Of a DNA stretch of 12,409 bases, positions 1 to 7,106 are shown in pieces. Numbering within the stretch: the stretch's first letter is position 1; every line of letters begins with the position of its first letter. Source of the stretch: CAZZNQ01 sp964655775 (GTDB taxonomy: Bacteria; Planctomycetota; Brocadiia; SM23-32); NCBI GenBank assembly GCA_964655775.1, contig CAZZNQ010000109.1, forward strand, positions 1-12,409, in the 5' to 3' direction. Under the pieces are notes generated by a model. It made no database searches. It was given only the letters and a program-made list of their open reading frames with translations, and was not told where the DNA came from. Made by a program: the position numbers and the translations under genes.

Positions 1-204
1 GCCGAGCGCATGGGTGTGGAGCCGGATCAGATCACCGAGGACACGCATTTCGTGAACGACCTGCAGTCGGACTCGCTGGACATGGCCGAGCTTGTCATCG
101 ACCTGGAAGAAGAGTTCGACATCAGCATCAGTGACGAAGAGGCGCAGAAGATCGAGACCGTCGGTCAGGCCATCCAGTACATCGAGAACAACGTGGACGA
201 ATGA
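1..204 (+). CDS. acpP: Acyl carrier protein, 3' part (5' end outside window)
   Basis: Carrier that holds growing acyl chains on a 4'-phosphopantetheine arm during cytoplasmic type II fatty acid synthesis. The reading frame is open from base 1 (A-E-R precedes the first in-window ATG at 10), so this is the C-terminal ~67 residues of a protein usually about 75-80 long; the true start lies left of the window. The arm attachment serine is in the D-S-L-D motif (Ser codon 73-75), followed by the usual acidic helix (MAELVIDLEEEFD) and the 'IS-DEEA-KI-TV' segment before the last helix. Its TGA overlaps the ATG of fabF (ATGA, 201-204), the classical acpP-fabF order, which suggests translational coupling. 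The internal ATG at 10 is unlikely to be the start because helix I would be missing. Confidence 0.96.
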   Translation, partial: AERMGVEPDQITEDTHFVNDLQSDSLDMAELVIDLEEEFDISISDEEAQKIETVGQAIQYIENNVDE

Positions 205-1448
205 GCGTGAGACGGGTTGTTGTAACCGGCATAGGTGTGGTGTCGCCCGTGGGCTACAGCAAGGAAGCCGCGTGGCCCGCGGTGCGTGACGGCAAGAGCG
301 CGATCAAGCCGATCCAGAACTTCGATGCGGCCGAGTTCAACGTCCGCATCGCCGGCGAGATCACGGACTTCGACCCCCTGGATCACTTCACCAAACGCGA
401 GCTGAACCGGCTCGATCGGTTCGTCCAGTTCGCGCTTGTGGCAACGAACTTCGCCGTGGCGGACGGCGGGCTGGACCTGGACAGCGAGGATCGAGGCCGA
501 GTGGGGGTCTACATCGGCACCGGCATAGGTGGATTGGAGACCATCGAGAGCCAACACACCCGCCTCATGCAGAGCGGCCCCTCCCGCACCAGCCCCCTCA
601 TGATTCCCCGACTGATGACGAACGCCGCGGCCGGGCAGGTTGCGATGGCCCACGGCGTCCACGGCGCGAGCATGTCCGTTTCCAGCGCCTGCGCCTCGGC
701 GAGCCATGCCATCGGGGAAGCGTTCCGCGGCATCCGGGCCGGCGTATCGGACGTTGCCCTCTGCGGCGGAGCCGAGGCCGCCATCACCCCCATGGGCGTG
801 AGCGGCTTCCAGCAGATGAAGGCCCTCAGCACGCGCAACGACGACCCCACCCGGGCCAGCCGCCCGTTCGACGCCAACCGCGACGGCTTCGTCATGGCGG
901 AAGGCGCAGCCGTGCTCATCATGGAGGAGCTCGATCACGCCCGACGGCGCGGCGCGAACATAATGGCCGAGCTCGCCGGGTACGGCTGCAGCAGCGACGC
1001 CTACCACATCACCCTGCCCCACCCCGAGGGAATGGGCGCCGCTATGGCCATGCGCAACGCGTTGAGCGACGCCGGGCTGAACCCTGAAGACATCGACTAC
1101 ATCAACGCCCACGGCACCGGCACTCCGGCCGGCGACGACGTGGAAGCGCGGGCCGTCGTTTCGCTCTTCGGAGACCGGGCAAAGGACGTCGCGATCAGCT
1201 CCAGCAAAAGCGTCTTCGGTCACCTGCTGGGCGCTTCGGGCGCCCTGGAGAGCGCCGTCTGCCTATGGGCGCTGGCCGATAACGTCTGCCCCCCGACCAT
1301 CAACCTCGACGACCCCGATCCGGAGTGCTGCGGACTGAACTTTGTGCCGCACCAGGCCCAGGAACGTGAACTGCGTGTCGTGATGAACAACTCGTTCGGG
1401 TTCGGCGGGCACAACGTCACCCTCATCTACCGGAAGTTCAGCGGCTGA
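201..1448 (+). CDS. fabF: 3-oxoacyl-ACP synthase II (FabF/KASII)
   Basis: Condenses malonyl-ACP with acyl-ACP to elongate fatty acids in the cytoplasm. It has 415 residues, normal for the family. The N-terminus MSVRRVVVTGIGVVSPVG matches FabF starts. The thiolase-fold active site is complete: nucleophile Cys164 in SSACAS, His304 in NAHGTGTP, Lys336 in SSSKSVFGH, His341 directly after it, and the Gly-rich NNSFGFGGHN near residues 396-405. The Cys-His-His set separates it from KASIII (Cys-His-Asn). The start codon overlaps the ACP stop, and no separate strong Shine-Dalgarno is seen, consistent with coupling to acpP. The E. coli-type paralogue FabB is the main alternative; length, sequence feel and the acpP neighbour favour FabF. 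Nothing looks truncated. Confidence 0.97.
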   Translation: MSVRRVVVTGIGVVSPVGYSKEAAWPAVRDGKSAIKPIQNFDAAEFNVRIAGEITDFDPLDHFTKRELNRLDRFVQFALVATNFAVADGGLDLDSEDRGRVGVYIGTGIGGLETIESQHTRLMQSGPSRTSPLMIPRLMTNAAAGQVAMAHGVHGASMSVSSACASASHAIGEAFRGIRAGVSDVALCGGAEAAITPMGVSGFQQMKALSTRNDDPTRASRPFDANRDGFVMAEGAAVLIMEELDHARRRGANIMAELAGYGCSSDAYHITLPHPEGMGAAMAMRNALSDAGLNPEDIDYINAHGTGTPAGDDVEARAVVSLFGDRAKDVAISSSKSVFGHLLGASGALESAVCLWALADNVCPPTINLDDPDPECCGLNFVPHQAQERELRVVMNNSFGFGGHNVTLIYRKFSG

Positions 1449-1472
1449 GAGCGCCGTCTCCCACGCTAACGG

Positions 1473-1487
1473 CGCCCGCGCCGGGCG
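1473..1487 (+). terminator. Possible weak terminator hairpin after fabF
   Basis: CGCCCG and CGGGCG form a 6-bp perfect stem around a CGC loop, 25 bases beyond the fabF stop. No T-run follows, so intrinsic termination is only a possibility. Confidence 0.25.
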
Positions 1488-1624
1488 GCACGATCTGCCG
1501 CGGCCACGGCTCGGTGCGGCACCACAGAAGGCAGCCATGGGGACCGCTCCCTGCGGATGCTGCCCGGAGGGATAAATGCCCCCAGACGGCGGTTTGGCGT
1601 GTGGAGTTTTTCGTACGTTTTGGC

Positions 1625-1653
1625 TTTCGCGTCCGGACCGGATGCGGTATCAT
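1625..1653 (+). promoter_or_regulatory. Candidate sigma70-type promoter for the YjbQ-family gene
   Basis: TTTCGC (1625-1630), a 17-base spacer, then TATCAT (1648-1653). The -10 box is good (5 of 6); the -35 is weak. Transcription would begin near 1660, giving a leader of about 43 bases before the ATG at 1703. Confidence 0.4.
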
Positions 1654-1702
1654 ACGAGCGTTTGGTGTGGTCTATGGGCACACCCCAGAGGGCGGAACGG
1701 GA

Positions 1703-2122
1703 ATGGCGGTAGAAACCAAGACAATCGTCTTCACCACCGAAGCCGAGATGGACGTCGTCGACATCACCAGTGACGTCGTCGACATCCTGAGCGATTCGTC
1801 GGTCACCGACGGCACGGTCACCGTCTTCGTGCCGGGCTCCACCGGCGGTGTCACGACAATGGAGTTCGAGCCGGGCCTGGTGCACGACATGCAGGAGCTG
1901 TTCGAGAAGCTGGCCCCGCGCGACCACTACTACCACCATGAAGAGCGCTGGCACGACAAGAACGGCCACAGTCACGTCCGCGCGGCGCTGATCGGCGCCT
2001 CGGTCACCATTCCGTTCCGCGACAAGCGCATGATGCTGGGCACCTGGCAGCAGATCGTGTTCTTCGACTTCGACGTGCGAGCCCGCGAGCGCGAACTTAC
2101 CGTCCAGATCGTCGGCGACTGA
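1703..2122 (+). CDS. YjbQ / UPF0047 family protein
   Basis: A 139-residue cytoplasmic protein of the YjbQ (UPF0047) family. Members have been linked to a secondary thiamine-phosphate synthase activity, but the physiological role is unsettled, so no firm reaction is assigned. The family core is clear: the HYYHHEERWHDKNGHSH stretch (residues 75-91) carries the conserved H-D-x-N-G-x-S-H metal/active-site motif, followed by LIGASVTIPF and LGTWQQIVFFDFD (residues 112-124). The frame is open further upstream to 1514, but ATG 1703 is preferred: it has GAGGG at 1688-1692 ten bases before it, the candidate promoter lies just upstream, and the resulting length is normal for the family. It stands alone after fabF with its own candidate promoter and converges on the kinase gene. 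Confidence 0.9.
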   Translation: MAVETKTIVFTTEAEMDVVDITSDVVDILSDSSVTDGTVTVFVPGSTGGVTTMEFEPGLVHDMQELFEKLAPRDHYYHHEERWHDKNGHSHVRAALIGASVTIPFRDKRMMLGTWQQIVFFDFDVRARERELTVQIVGD

Positions 2123-2143
2123 ACCGCCCCGCCGTCGGTCGCC
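2114..2143. terminator. Possible bidirectional terminator between convergent genes
   Basis: GGCGACTGA (2114-2122) pairs with TCGGTCGCC (2135-2143) as a 9-bp stem with one G-U pair and a 12-base loop. The left arm contains the YjbQ stop codon. It sits in the 30-base gap before the end of the opposing kinase gene. There is no clear T-run on either strand, so this is tentative. Confidence 0.35.
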
Positions 2144-2152
2144 CTTCCCCCG

Positions 2153-3319
2153 CTACGCCGCGCCGTTCAGCGGATAGCATGCCCGGAAAACGGTCCCCTC
2201 CCCGTCCGACGAGATGAACTCCACCCGCCCGTTCAGGTACTTCTCGGTCAGCAGCTTCATGCTGTACGTGCCCAGCCCGCGCCCGGCGCCCTTCGTGGAA
2301 AAGGACCGCTGGAAGACCTGTAGCTGGACGTCGCGCGGCATCACCCCGTCGTTGTGCACCCAGAAGCGCACCTCGCCGTCATCCGCCTCGCAGCCGACCG
2401 TAACCGTCCCGTCCGCCTCGGACGCCTCCACGGCGTTCTTTATCATGTTTCCGAGCACGCGCGAGACCACGCCCGGGTCGGTAGTGAACTCAACGTCCGC
2501 CGACGCCGGGTCGATCTTCAGTCGGCGGCCCGCCGCGTGCGCACGATGCGTCTCCACCACCTTGCGCACCAGCTCCAGTGACCGCACCTTTCGCGGCACA
2601 ACCTGTAATCCGTCCGTCTCCGCCGCTATCAGGTCCCGATGGCTGGCGATCTCCTCCTGCAGGTGCGCCAGTCCCCTGGAGATGGTCTCAGCGACCTCGA
2701 CGGCGTCCTCCGCTTTACCTTCGCTCAGGCGCCGGGACAGCATCCGCAGCGCCACGACGCTGTTCATCAGGTCATGGAAGAACACCCGTTCCAGCGCCTT
2801 GAGCCGGTTCTCTTGACCGATGTCGCGGACGGCCAGGATGCTGAACCGCTCGCCGTCCAGCGCGAACGGTGTCGCCCGCACCAGCAGGTCCAGGGCCTCG
2901 CCGCCGGACCCGCGGAGTATGTGGCACTCGCGTACGCTTTCCTCGCCCTGGAAGCTGCACAGGACGGCGTTGACGGCGCCGCACGCAGAGCAGTATTCGC
3001 TGGTACCGCAGCCGGCGGCGTTGCGTTCGGCGTAAATGCAGCCCACGGCCTCGCCCGGCCGCAGCCCGTGCACATCCGCGGCGCTCTCGGCGCCCAGCAT
3101 ATCCAGTAGCCGCCGGTTACAGAAAACGATCTGCCTCTGCGGATTCAGCACCATCACGGCCTCGCTCACGGCGTCGTAGAGCTCCTGGAGCAGGGGCAGT
3201 TCGTCCAGCAGGCCCGCCTGCTTCCTCACAACCTCCGAGGGCGCGCGCGGCGCGGGAGCAAACTCGGTACGTTTATGTTCCGTCGCCATCTTGGTGAGGG
3301 TCTCCGAGTGGACACGCAT
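2153..3319 (-). CDS. PAS-domain sensor histidine kinase with a cysteine cluster
   Basis: Predicted cytoplasmic two-component sensor kinase that autophosphorylates on His and passes phosphate to an unseen response regulator. Numbered from the in-frame TTG at 3325 (two residues before the ATG used here), a PAS domain spans about 45-170 (LYDAVSEAVMVLN ... LAVRDIG). It contains C96, C106, C112 and C115 (C-x9-C-x5-C-x2-C), a pattern I recognise from PAS kinases of anaerobic bacteria and possibly metal- or redox-binding. The H-box is FFHDLMN (H184), the N-box NMIKNAVEA (N293/N297), and G-boxes are at NDGVMP (D326) and KGAGRGLGTYSMKLL (345-359). No membrane segment or signal peptide is visible. Start choice is uncertain: ATG 3319 is used, and ATG 3289 (MATEHKRTEF) is a good alternative. 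No response regulator lies nearby, so it is an orphan. Its own promoter candidate is at 3346-3374. Confidence 0.9.
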   Translation of the reverse strand: MRVHSETLTKMATEHKRTEFAPAPRAPSEVVRKQAGLLDELPLLQELYDAVSEAVMVLNPQRQIVFCNRRLLDMLGAESAADVHGLRPGEAVGCIYAERNAAGCGTSEYCSACGAVNAVLCSFQGEESVRECHILRGSGGEALDLLVRATPFALDGERFSILAVRDIGQENRLKALERVFFHDLMNSVVALRMLSRRLSEGKAEDAVEVAETISRGLAHLQEEIASHRDLIAAETDGLQVVPRKVRSLELVRKVVETHRAHAAGRRLKIDPASADVEFTTDPGVVSRVLGNMIKNAVEASEADGTVTVGCEADDGEVRFWVHNDGVMPRDVQLQVFQRSFSTKGAGRGLGTYSMKLLTEKYLNGRVEFISSDGEGTVFRACYPLNGAA

Positions 3320-3345
3320 GGTCAAGACACGATTCTACGGGAACC

Positions 3346-3374
3346 ATTCTCGCCTTTTGGGCCGTATCCTTCAA
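3346..3374 (-). promoter_or_regulatory. Candidate promoter of the histidine kinase gene
   Basis: Minus strand: TTGAAG (3374-3369), 17-base spacer, GAGAAT (3351-3346), each 4 of 6 matches to sigma70 boxes. The start site would be near 3339, 20 bases before ATG 3319 or 50 before ATG 3289. It suggests that the kinase can be transcribed independently of the glycosidase cluster upstream. Confidence 0.35.
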
Positions 3375-3428
3375 GCCCCCGCATGGACGGGAACCCGGGT
3401 ACAGATGCCCTGGAGGCCCGCAACGAGC

Positions 3429-4472
3429 CTAATCATAGTCCTCGACGCGCCACTCGTCGTGCCAGTCGAGGTAGGCCATCTCGCCGTCGAAACGCACCGG
3501 CAGCCAGACGTAGTCAGCCACAGACGTGTTCTGCTCGCTCAAGCCCTTGAGCGCCCTCAGCGCCGACGGGTCGGGATCGTCGCTCCGGTAAGCGGCGTCG
3601 AAGGCGCCCTCGATGTCCGGCAACGTCTCCGGCAAGTCGGGCAGCCACCGGTCCGCCAGCGCGATGTATAGGTTGTTCTTGCCCGGGTGCTTGAAGACGC
3701 TGGATATCTGCGAACGGTAGGACGTGTGCTCCGTGTCGGCCGGATGCGGATCGCCCAGCACCTTCCACGGACCGTGGTAGCTCCAGGCGCAGGCTGCCTC
3801 GCTGCGGTTCGGGTAGTAGCCCGTCGTCCCAGAGGTGAACAGGTAGTGCATGCGGTCGCGGCGGAAGTAGGCGGGCGCTTCGCGCACGTACGGCGGGTTC
3901 GTGCGCGGGAAGTGGGTCGAGTAGTAGCCGGTCACGTCGGTGTAATCGTCGGTCAGGTCGGCGCAGATCAACTCGCTGTGCACGCGCTCGAAGTAGTAGT
4001 AGGCCTTGCCGTCGGTGGGCTCGACGACCAGGTCGAAGTCGCCGCAGCTCATGCCCAGCGGGCTCAACTGCCGCAGGATGGTGTACGGGCCGGTCACGGC
4101 GTCGGCGGTGGCGATGGTCTGGAACTGGAGGCCGTCCTCGCGCATGATCTTCATCCACATGACGTACTTACCGGTCTTCGCGCAGTGGATGATATGGGGG
4201 CGGTCCATGAGCTGCGCCGGGTGCAGCGGGCTGTCCGGGTCGTCCAGCGCGGGCGGCAGCACCAGCCCCACGTCCTCCCAGTTGTAGAGGTCGGTCGACC
4301 TGTACATACGCACGCCGTAGTGCCAGATGCCCGAGCCGGGCGTCGCCTTCTCCTTGTTCTCGCCGCACCAGTAGAAGACGCCGTCGACGGCGATGATCGA
4401 CCCGCCGTGGGCCTGGATGCGGTTGCCGTTGGTGTCCAGCCATTCCCGGCCGGGGCGAATGCTTGAGTACAT
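3429..4472 (-). CDS. GH43-like five-bladed beta-propeller glycoside hydrolase
   Basis: A 347-residue protein resembling the GH43 branch that includes exo-beta-1,3-galactanases. It would hydrolyse a plant-type beta-galactan, arabinan or xylan side chain, but the exact substrate cannot be read from sequence. The N-terminus LDTNGNRIQAHGGSI (residues 12-26) followed by YWCGENKE (34-41) is the signature opening of this branch. Later features are RPHIIH..TGKYVMWMK (91-108), CGDFDLVVEPTDGKAYYYF (143-161), REAPAYF with Glu198 as probable general acid, and YRSQISS with Gln255, where the galactanase branch is known to carry Gln instead of the usual Asp base. No signal peptide (starts MYSSIRPGREW), so cytoplasmic. 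ATG 4472 has AGAAGGA about 10 bases upstream. It is the fifth gene of the minus-strand cluster, 139 bases after the GH78-like gene. Confidence 0.82.
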   Translation of the reverse strand: MYSSIRPGREWLDTNGNRIQAHGGSIIAVDGVFYWCGENKEKATPGSGIWHYGVRMYRSTDLYNWEDVGLVLPPALDDPDSPLHPAQLMDRPHIIHCAKTGKYVMWMKIMREDGLQFQTIATADAVTGPYTILRQLSPLGMSCGDFDLVVEPTDGKAYYYFERVHSELICADLTDDYTDVTGYYSTHFPRTNPPYVREAPAYFRRDRMHYLFTSGTTGYYPNRSEAACAWSYHGPWKVLGDPHPADTEHTSYRSQISSVFKHPGKNNLYIALADRWLPDLPETLPDIEGAFDAAYRSDDPDPSALRALKGLSEQNTSVADYVWLPVRFDGEMAYLDWHDEWRVEDYD

Positions 4473-4611
4473 GGTCTACAGTTCCTTCTCTGCTTGCCGA
4501 GGTATCAGTGATCGGGCCGGCGATTGACCGCGAATGTGCGGCCGGAGGCCCGGTTCGGGAGGGTAGCATACCTGCAGGCCGCGGGCAAACGCGACGCGGC
4601 GCGAGCACGGG
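4473..4611. other. Intergenic region between the GH78-like and GH43-like genes
   Basis: 139 bases, longer than the other gaps in the cluster. It contains short G+C inverted repeats (for example CCGC-6-GCGG near 4530), but I could not find a promoter or terminator I would defend. Confidence 0.4.
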
Positions 4612-7020
4612 TCAGGCGTGCAACGGCCGGACCGTGGTCTCCCCATCGCCCTCGAGCTCCGTCGTCTCTCCCCCGTAGGTGAACGCGCATTTCAGACCGG
4701 TCGGCAGCCGGATGGCGAGCTGCTCGCCGTCGTCGGAGCTGCTGACCCCGATAGTTCCCACCCGGTGCGGGACCTCCACCGTCAGCCCCCGCGGTATATC
4801 GTCGGCCGGCGCGATCTGCACGCTGCGGAAGCCCCAGTCGCGGGGACGAACGCCCATGAAGCCGGTCACGGCATGGTAGAGGGGGTGTGCGCTCCACGCG
4901 TGGCAGTCGGAGCGCGTCGTGCCGAAATACTCCGGCGTTGTGCGGAAGCCCTGCGCAACGCAGCGTTTCCAGTCTTCCAGCCGTTCGATGACCGCGCGGG
5001 GGTATCCCGCTCGGAAGGCGGCGGCGAACAGGTAGTGGAAGAAGTAGGCGGAAGCCTTCTGCAGATCGTCTGCGCCTCCGAAAACGGCCCGCGCGATCCG
5101 TTCCCTGCGGTCAGGGTCGAGACCCTCATGGAGCACGGCCAGGCACTGCGCGTGCTGCGAGTAGAAAGTGTGCTCGTCGTCGTCCGCATAGAGGCCCCGC
5201 TCCGCGTTCCAGAAGCGCCCATCCATGCCCTGGTGCCATCGTTCGAGCGCGCGCCGGCATCGCGCCGCGTACTCCGGCTCCCCGAACGCCTCCTCCAGCG
5301 CCGCCGCGTCGGCCAGCGCGTGGGCGAAGAACCAGTTGAGGGACGCGCTGACGCCGCCCTCGCGACAGCCCGGGAACGTCCCTCCCTCGATGAAGTTCCA
5401 CCCGGCCGGACTGACCGCCAGTCCGTCGTCTCCGATCTGCCGGAACCATGCCTCCAGCACACCCCGCATGCCCGGCAGCAGGGAACGGACCGTCGCCGCG
5501 TCGTCGCGCCACAGGGCGAAGTCCCGGATCATGCCGACCCATATCAGCGAGAAGGTGGGGATCATCTGCCCCGCTCGCGCCGGATGGTTCGAGGTGGTCA
5601 GGCCCGTGGGATTGGTCCGCGAGGAATCGAACATCCGCAGCGCCTTGCGTTGCAGGGCCGCATCGAGCGTTGTGACGTAGTCCTGCAAGGCGTGCACCCG
5701 CGCGTCGCCCGCGTACATGAGCTGCTCGTAGTGGGGGCCGTCCATGTATGTCTCGTGCGCGCAGCTTTGTTGGCACCGCCGGCAGATCTCGAACACGCGC
5801 TGGAGGTCGGCATCGCCGCTCTCCACGCGACCATCGGCCCGATGGGGGTAGCGCGTCTCCACCAGACGCAGCGATTCCACCACCAGTGGATCGTCCGCCG
5901 TCGTCACACGCAACTCGACCCAGAGTCCGCATCGCCACCACAGCGGCGAGTAGCGCCGCCGCTCCCCTCCGTCGAACACCTGCGCATCCCCGTAGCCGAT
6001 CACATACCGATCTGCAAAGGCTCCCCGGTCGTCCTTGGTCGGCCGGCCGTCCACGTCGCGGACAAGCGCCTCGGCCCAGCGCCAGTCCATCCGTGCCCCG
6101 CGGCCACCGCCGACGATGATCTCGGGATACGCGCACAGGTAGTCGCCCAGGAAGAACAGCAGGCGCTGGCGCGCGTGCGGCGGCACGCGCAGACGAGTGC
6201 CTTCGCGGAGCAAGCGGTTCCATCCGTCGACGAGGTCGGCCCGGTTCCGCTCCGGATGGTAGACGCTGCGGGGCTTAACCTCGGCGTCCGCGTGCACGCA
6301 GGTCGCGCGGCGCCACTTTGCCTCCAGCATGGGGGGCAGCACGGCCGGCCGCAGCCAGCGATCTGGCCGGTAGACGTAGAGCGAGAAGCCTCGGTTGCCC
6401 GCACCGCAGACCTCCACCGCCCTCCAGTTCTCCCCTCCGCCGCTTTCCCATCCCCAGTCGTAGGCGGCGCCGTCCACCACTTCCATCGCACCGATGCCGG
6501 AGGTGCGCCTTCCCATCTGCTCCGCCGAGTGCTCGAACGAGTAACCGCCAAGCACTTTGCCCTCCCAGGGCGCTTCGCCGGTCCCCAACGCCCCGTTCCA
6601 CTGCGGCTCATCCGCTGCGCAGATGAAGGCGTGCCCCAGACTCACCTGCGCCCAGGGCGCCATGTCACCCAGCGACCAGACCCGCGCGACCAGCACGTGG
6701 TCGCCCTGCGACAGGTCAAGCTCGTAGGTCTCGAAGAACCAGTGCCACTTGTCGCCGCGCTCCGGCCCTCTGCCAACGCGCCGGCCGTCGAGCCATAGGT
6801 CATACCGCTCGTCGGCCGAGACGTGGATGCGCGCCGCGACGCTCTGCGCGCACGCGAATCGGCAGCGATAGGCGGCTACGAAGGGCGCGTCGGGCTGTTC
6901 GGATACCCTCACCCAGTGCGCCGGCCAGTCGTCGGTGGGCGCCCACGGCGTGCGCGCCGCCGTCGTCTCCAGGTCCCCAAACGGTTGCTCGGTCAGCAGG
7001 ATTCGCCTGGCCCCGGTCAT
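4612..7020 (-). CDS. Alpha-L-rhamnosidase-like glycosidase (GH78 type)
   Basis: An 802-residue protein with GH78 architecture. Likely role: removing terminal alpha-L-rhamnose from glycosides or pectin-type oligosaccharides. A beta-sandwich lies at about 50-130 (WLDGRRVGRGPERGD at 76-90 resembles the family's 'ng..vGdG' segment), a linker/second sandwich at 210-390, an (alpha/alpha)6 barrel at about 400-725, and a C-terminal beta domain at 725-802. The motif MDGPHYEQLMYAGDAR places D427, E432 and D439 with the same 0/+5/+12 spacing as the catalytic-site acids of Bacillus RhaB, so the acid-rich site seems intact. CHAWSAHPLYHAVTG (706-720) is also typical. Start: ATG 7020 has GGAGG at 7030-7034, nine bases upstream. 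The frame stays open to 7446, but that part overlaps the AroD-like gene and has no homology feel. No signal peptide. Specificity other than rhamnose is possible. Confidence 0.85.
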   Translation of the reverse strand: MTGARRILLTEQPFGDLETTAARTPWAPTDDWPAHWVRVSEQPDAPFVAAYRCRFACAQSVAARIHVSADERYDLWLDGRRVGRGPERGDKWHWFFETYELDLSQGDHVLVARVWSLGDMAPWAQVSLGHAFICAADEPQWNGALGTGEAPWEGKVLGGYSFEHSAEQMGRRTSGIGAMEVVDGAAYDWGWESGGGENWRAVEVCGAGNRGFSLYVYRPDRWLRPAVLPPMLEAKWRRATCVHADAEVKPRSVYHPERNRADLVDGWNRLLREGTRLRVPPHARQRLLFFLGDYLCAYPEIIVGGGRGARMDWRWAEALVRDVDGRPTKDDRGAFADRYVIGYGDAQVFDGGERRRYSPLWWRCGLWVELRVTTADDPLVVESLRLVETRYPHRADGRVESGDADLQRVFEICRRCQQSCAHETYMDGPHYEQLMYAGDARVHALQDYVTTLDAALQRKALRMFDSSRTNPTGLTTSNHPARAGQMIPTFSLIWVGMIRDFALWRDDAATVRSLLPGMRGVLEAWFRQIGDDGLAVSPAGWNFIEGGTFPGCREGGVSASLNWFFAHALADAAALEEAFGEPEYAARCRRALERWHQGMDGRFWNAERGLYADDDEHTFYSQHAQCLAVLHEGLDPDRRERIARAVFGGADDLQKASAYFFHYLFAAAFRAGYPRAVIERLEDWKRCVAQGFRTTPEYFGTTRSDCHAWSAHPLYHAVTGFMGVRPRDWGFRSVQIAPADDIPRGLTVEVPHRVGTIGVSSSDDGEQLAIRLPTGLKCAFTYGGETTELEGDGETTVRPLHA

Positions 7021-7029
7021 GACTGTACG

Positions 7030-7034
7030 CCTCC
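7030..7034 (-). promoter_or_regulatory. Ribosome binding site fixing the GH78-like start
   Basis: GGAGG on the minus strand, nine bases before ATG 7020. It decides against the long upstream extension of the frame to 7446. Confidence 0.8.
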
Positions 7035-7106
7035 GTCTCTCGAAGTTGCTCTTGGCAGCGACGCCCCCGTGTTCTCTCACAGCCTGTGGCATCACGGCGA
7101 GCCCGT

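Larger units (their letters stand above)
1449..1702. other. Intergenic region between fabF and the YjbQ gene
   Basis: 254 bases with no convincing gene. It holds a short G+C hairpin just after fabF (1473-1487), an imperfect hairpin at about 1531-1563 (GGGA/TCCC inner stem with outer GCAG-CAT/ATG-CTGC arms and a bulge), and a candidate promoter for the downstream gene at 1625-1653. Open frames crossing this stretch have no recognisable protein features. Confidence 0.6.

Noticed and set aside
165..1223. Minus-strand open frame opposite fabF
   Set aside because: Antisense to an unmistakable fabF; no recognisable domain.
4618..6798. Long plus-strand open frame of over 700 codons opposite the GH78-like gene
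   Set aside because: Antisense shadow of a G+C-rich gene; Pro/Arg/Val-rich with no family motif, while the opposite strand shows full GH78 features.
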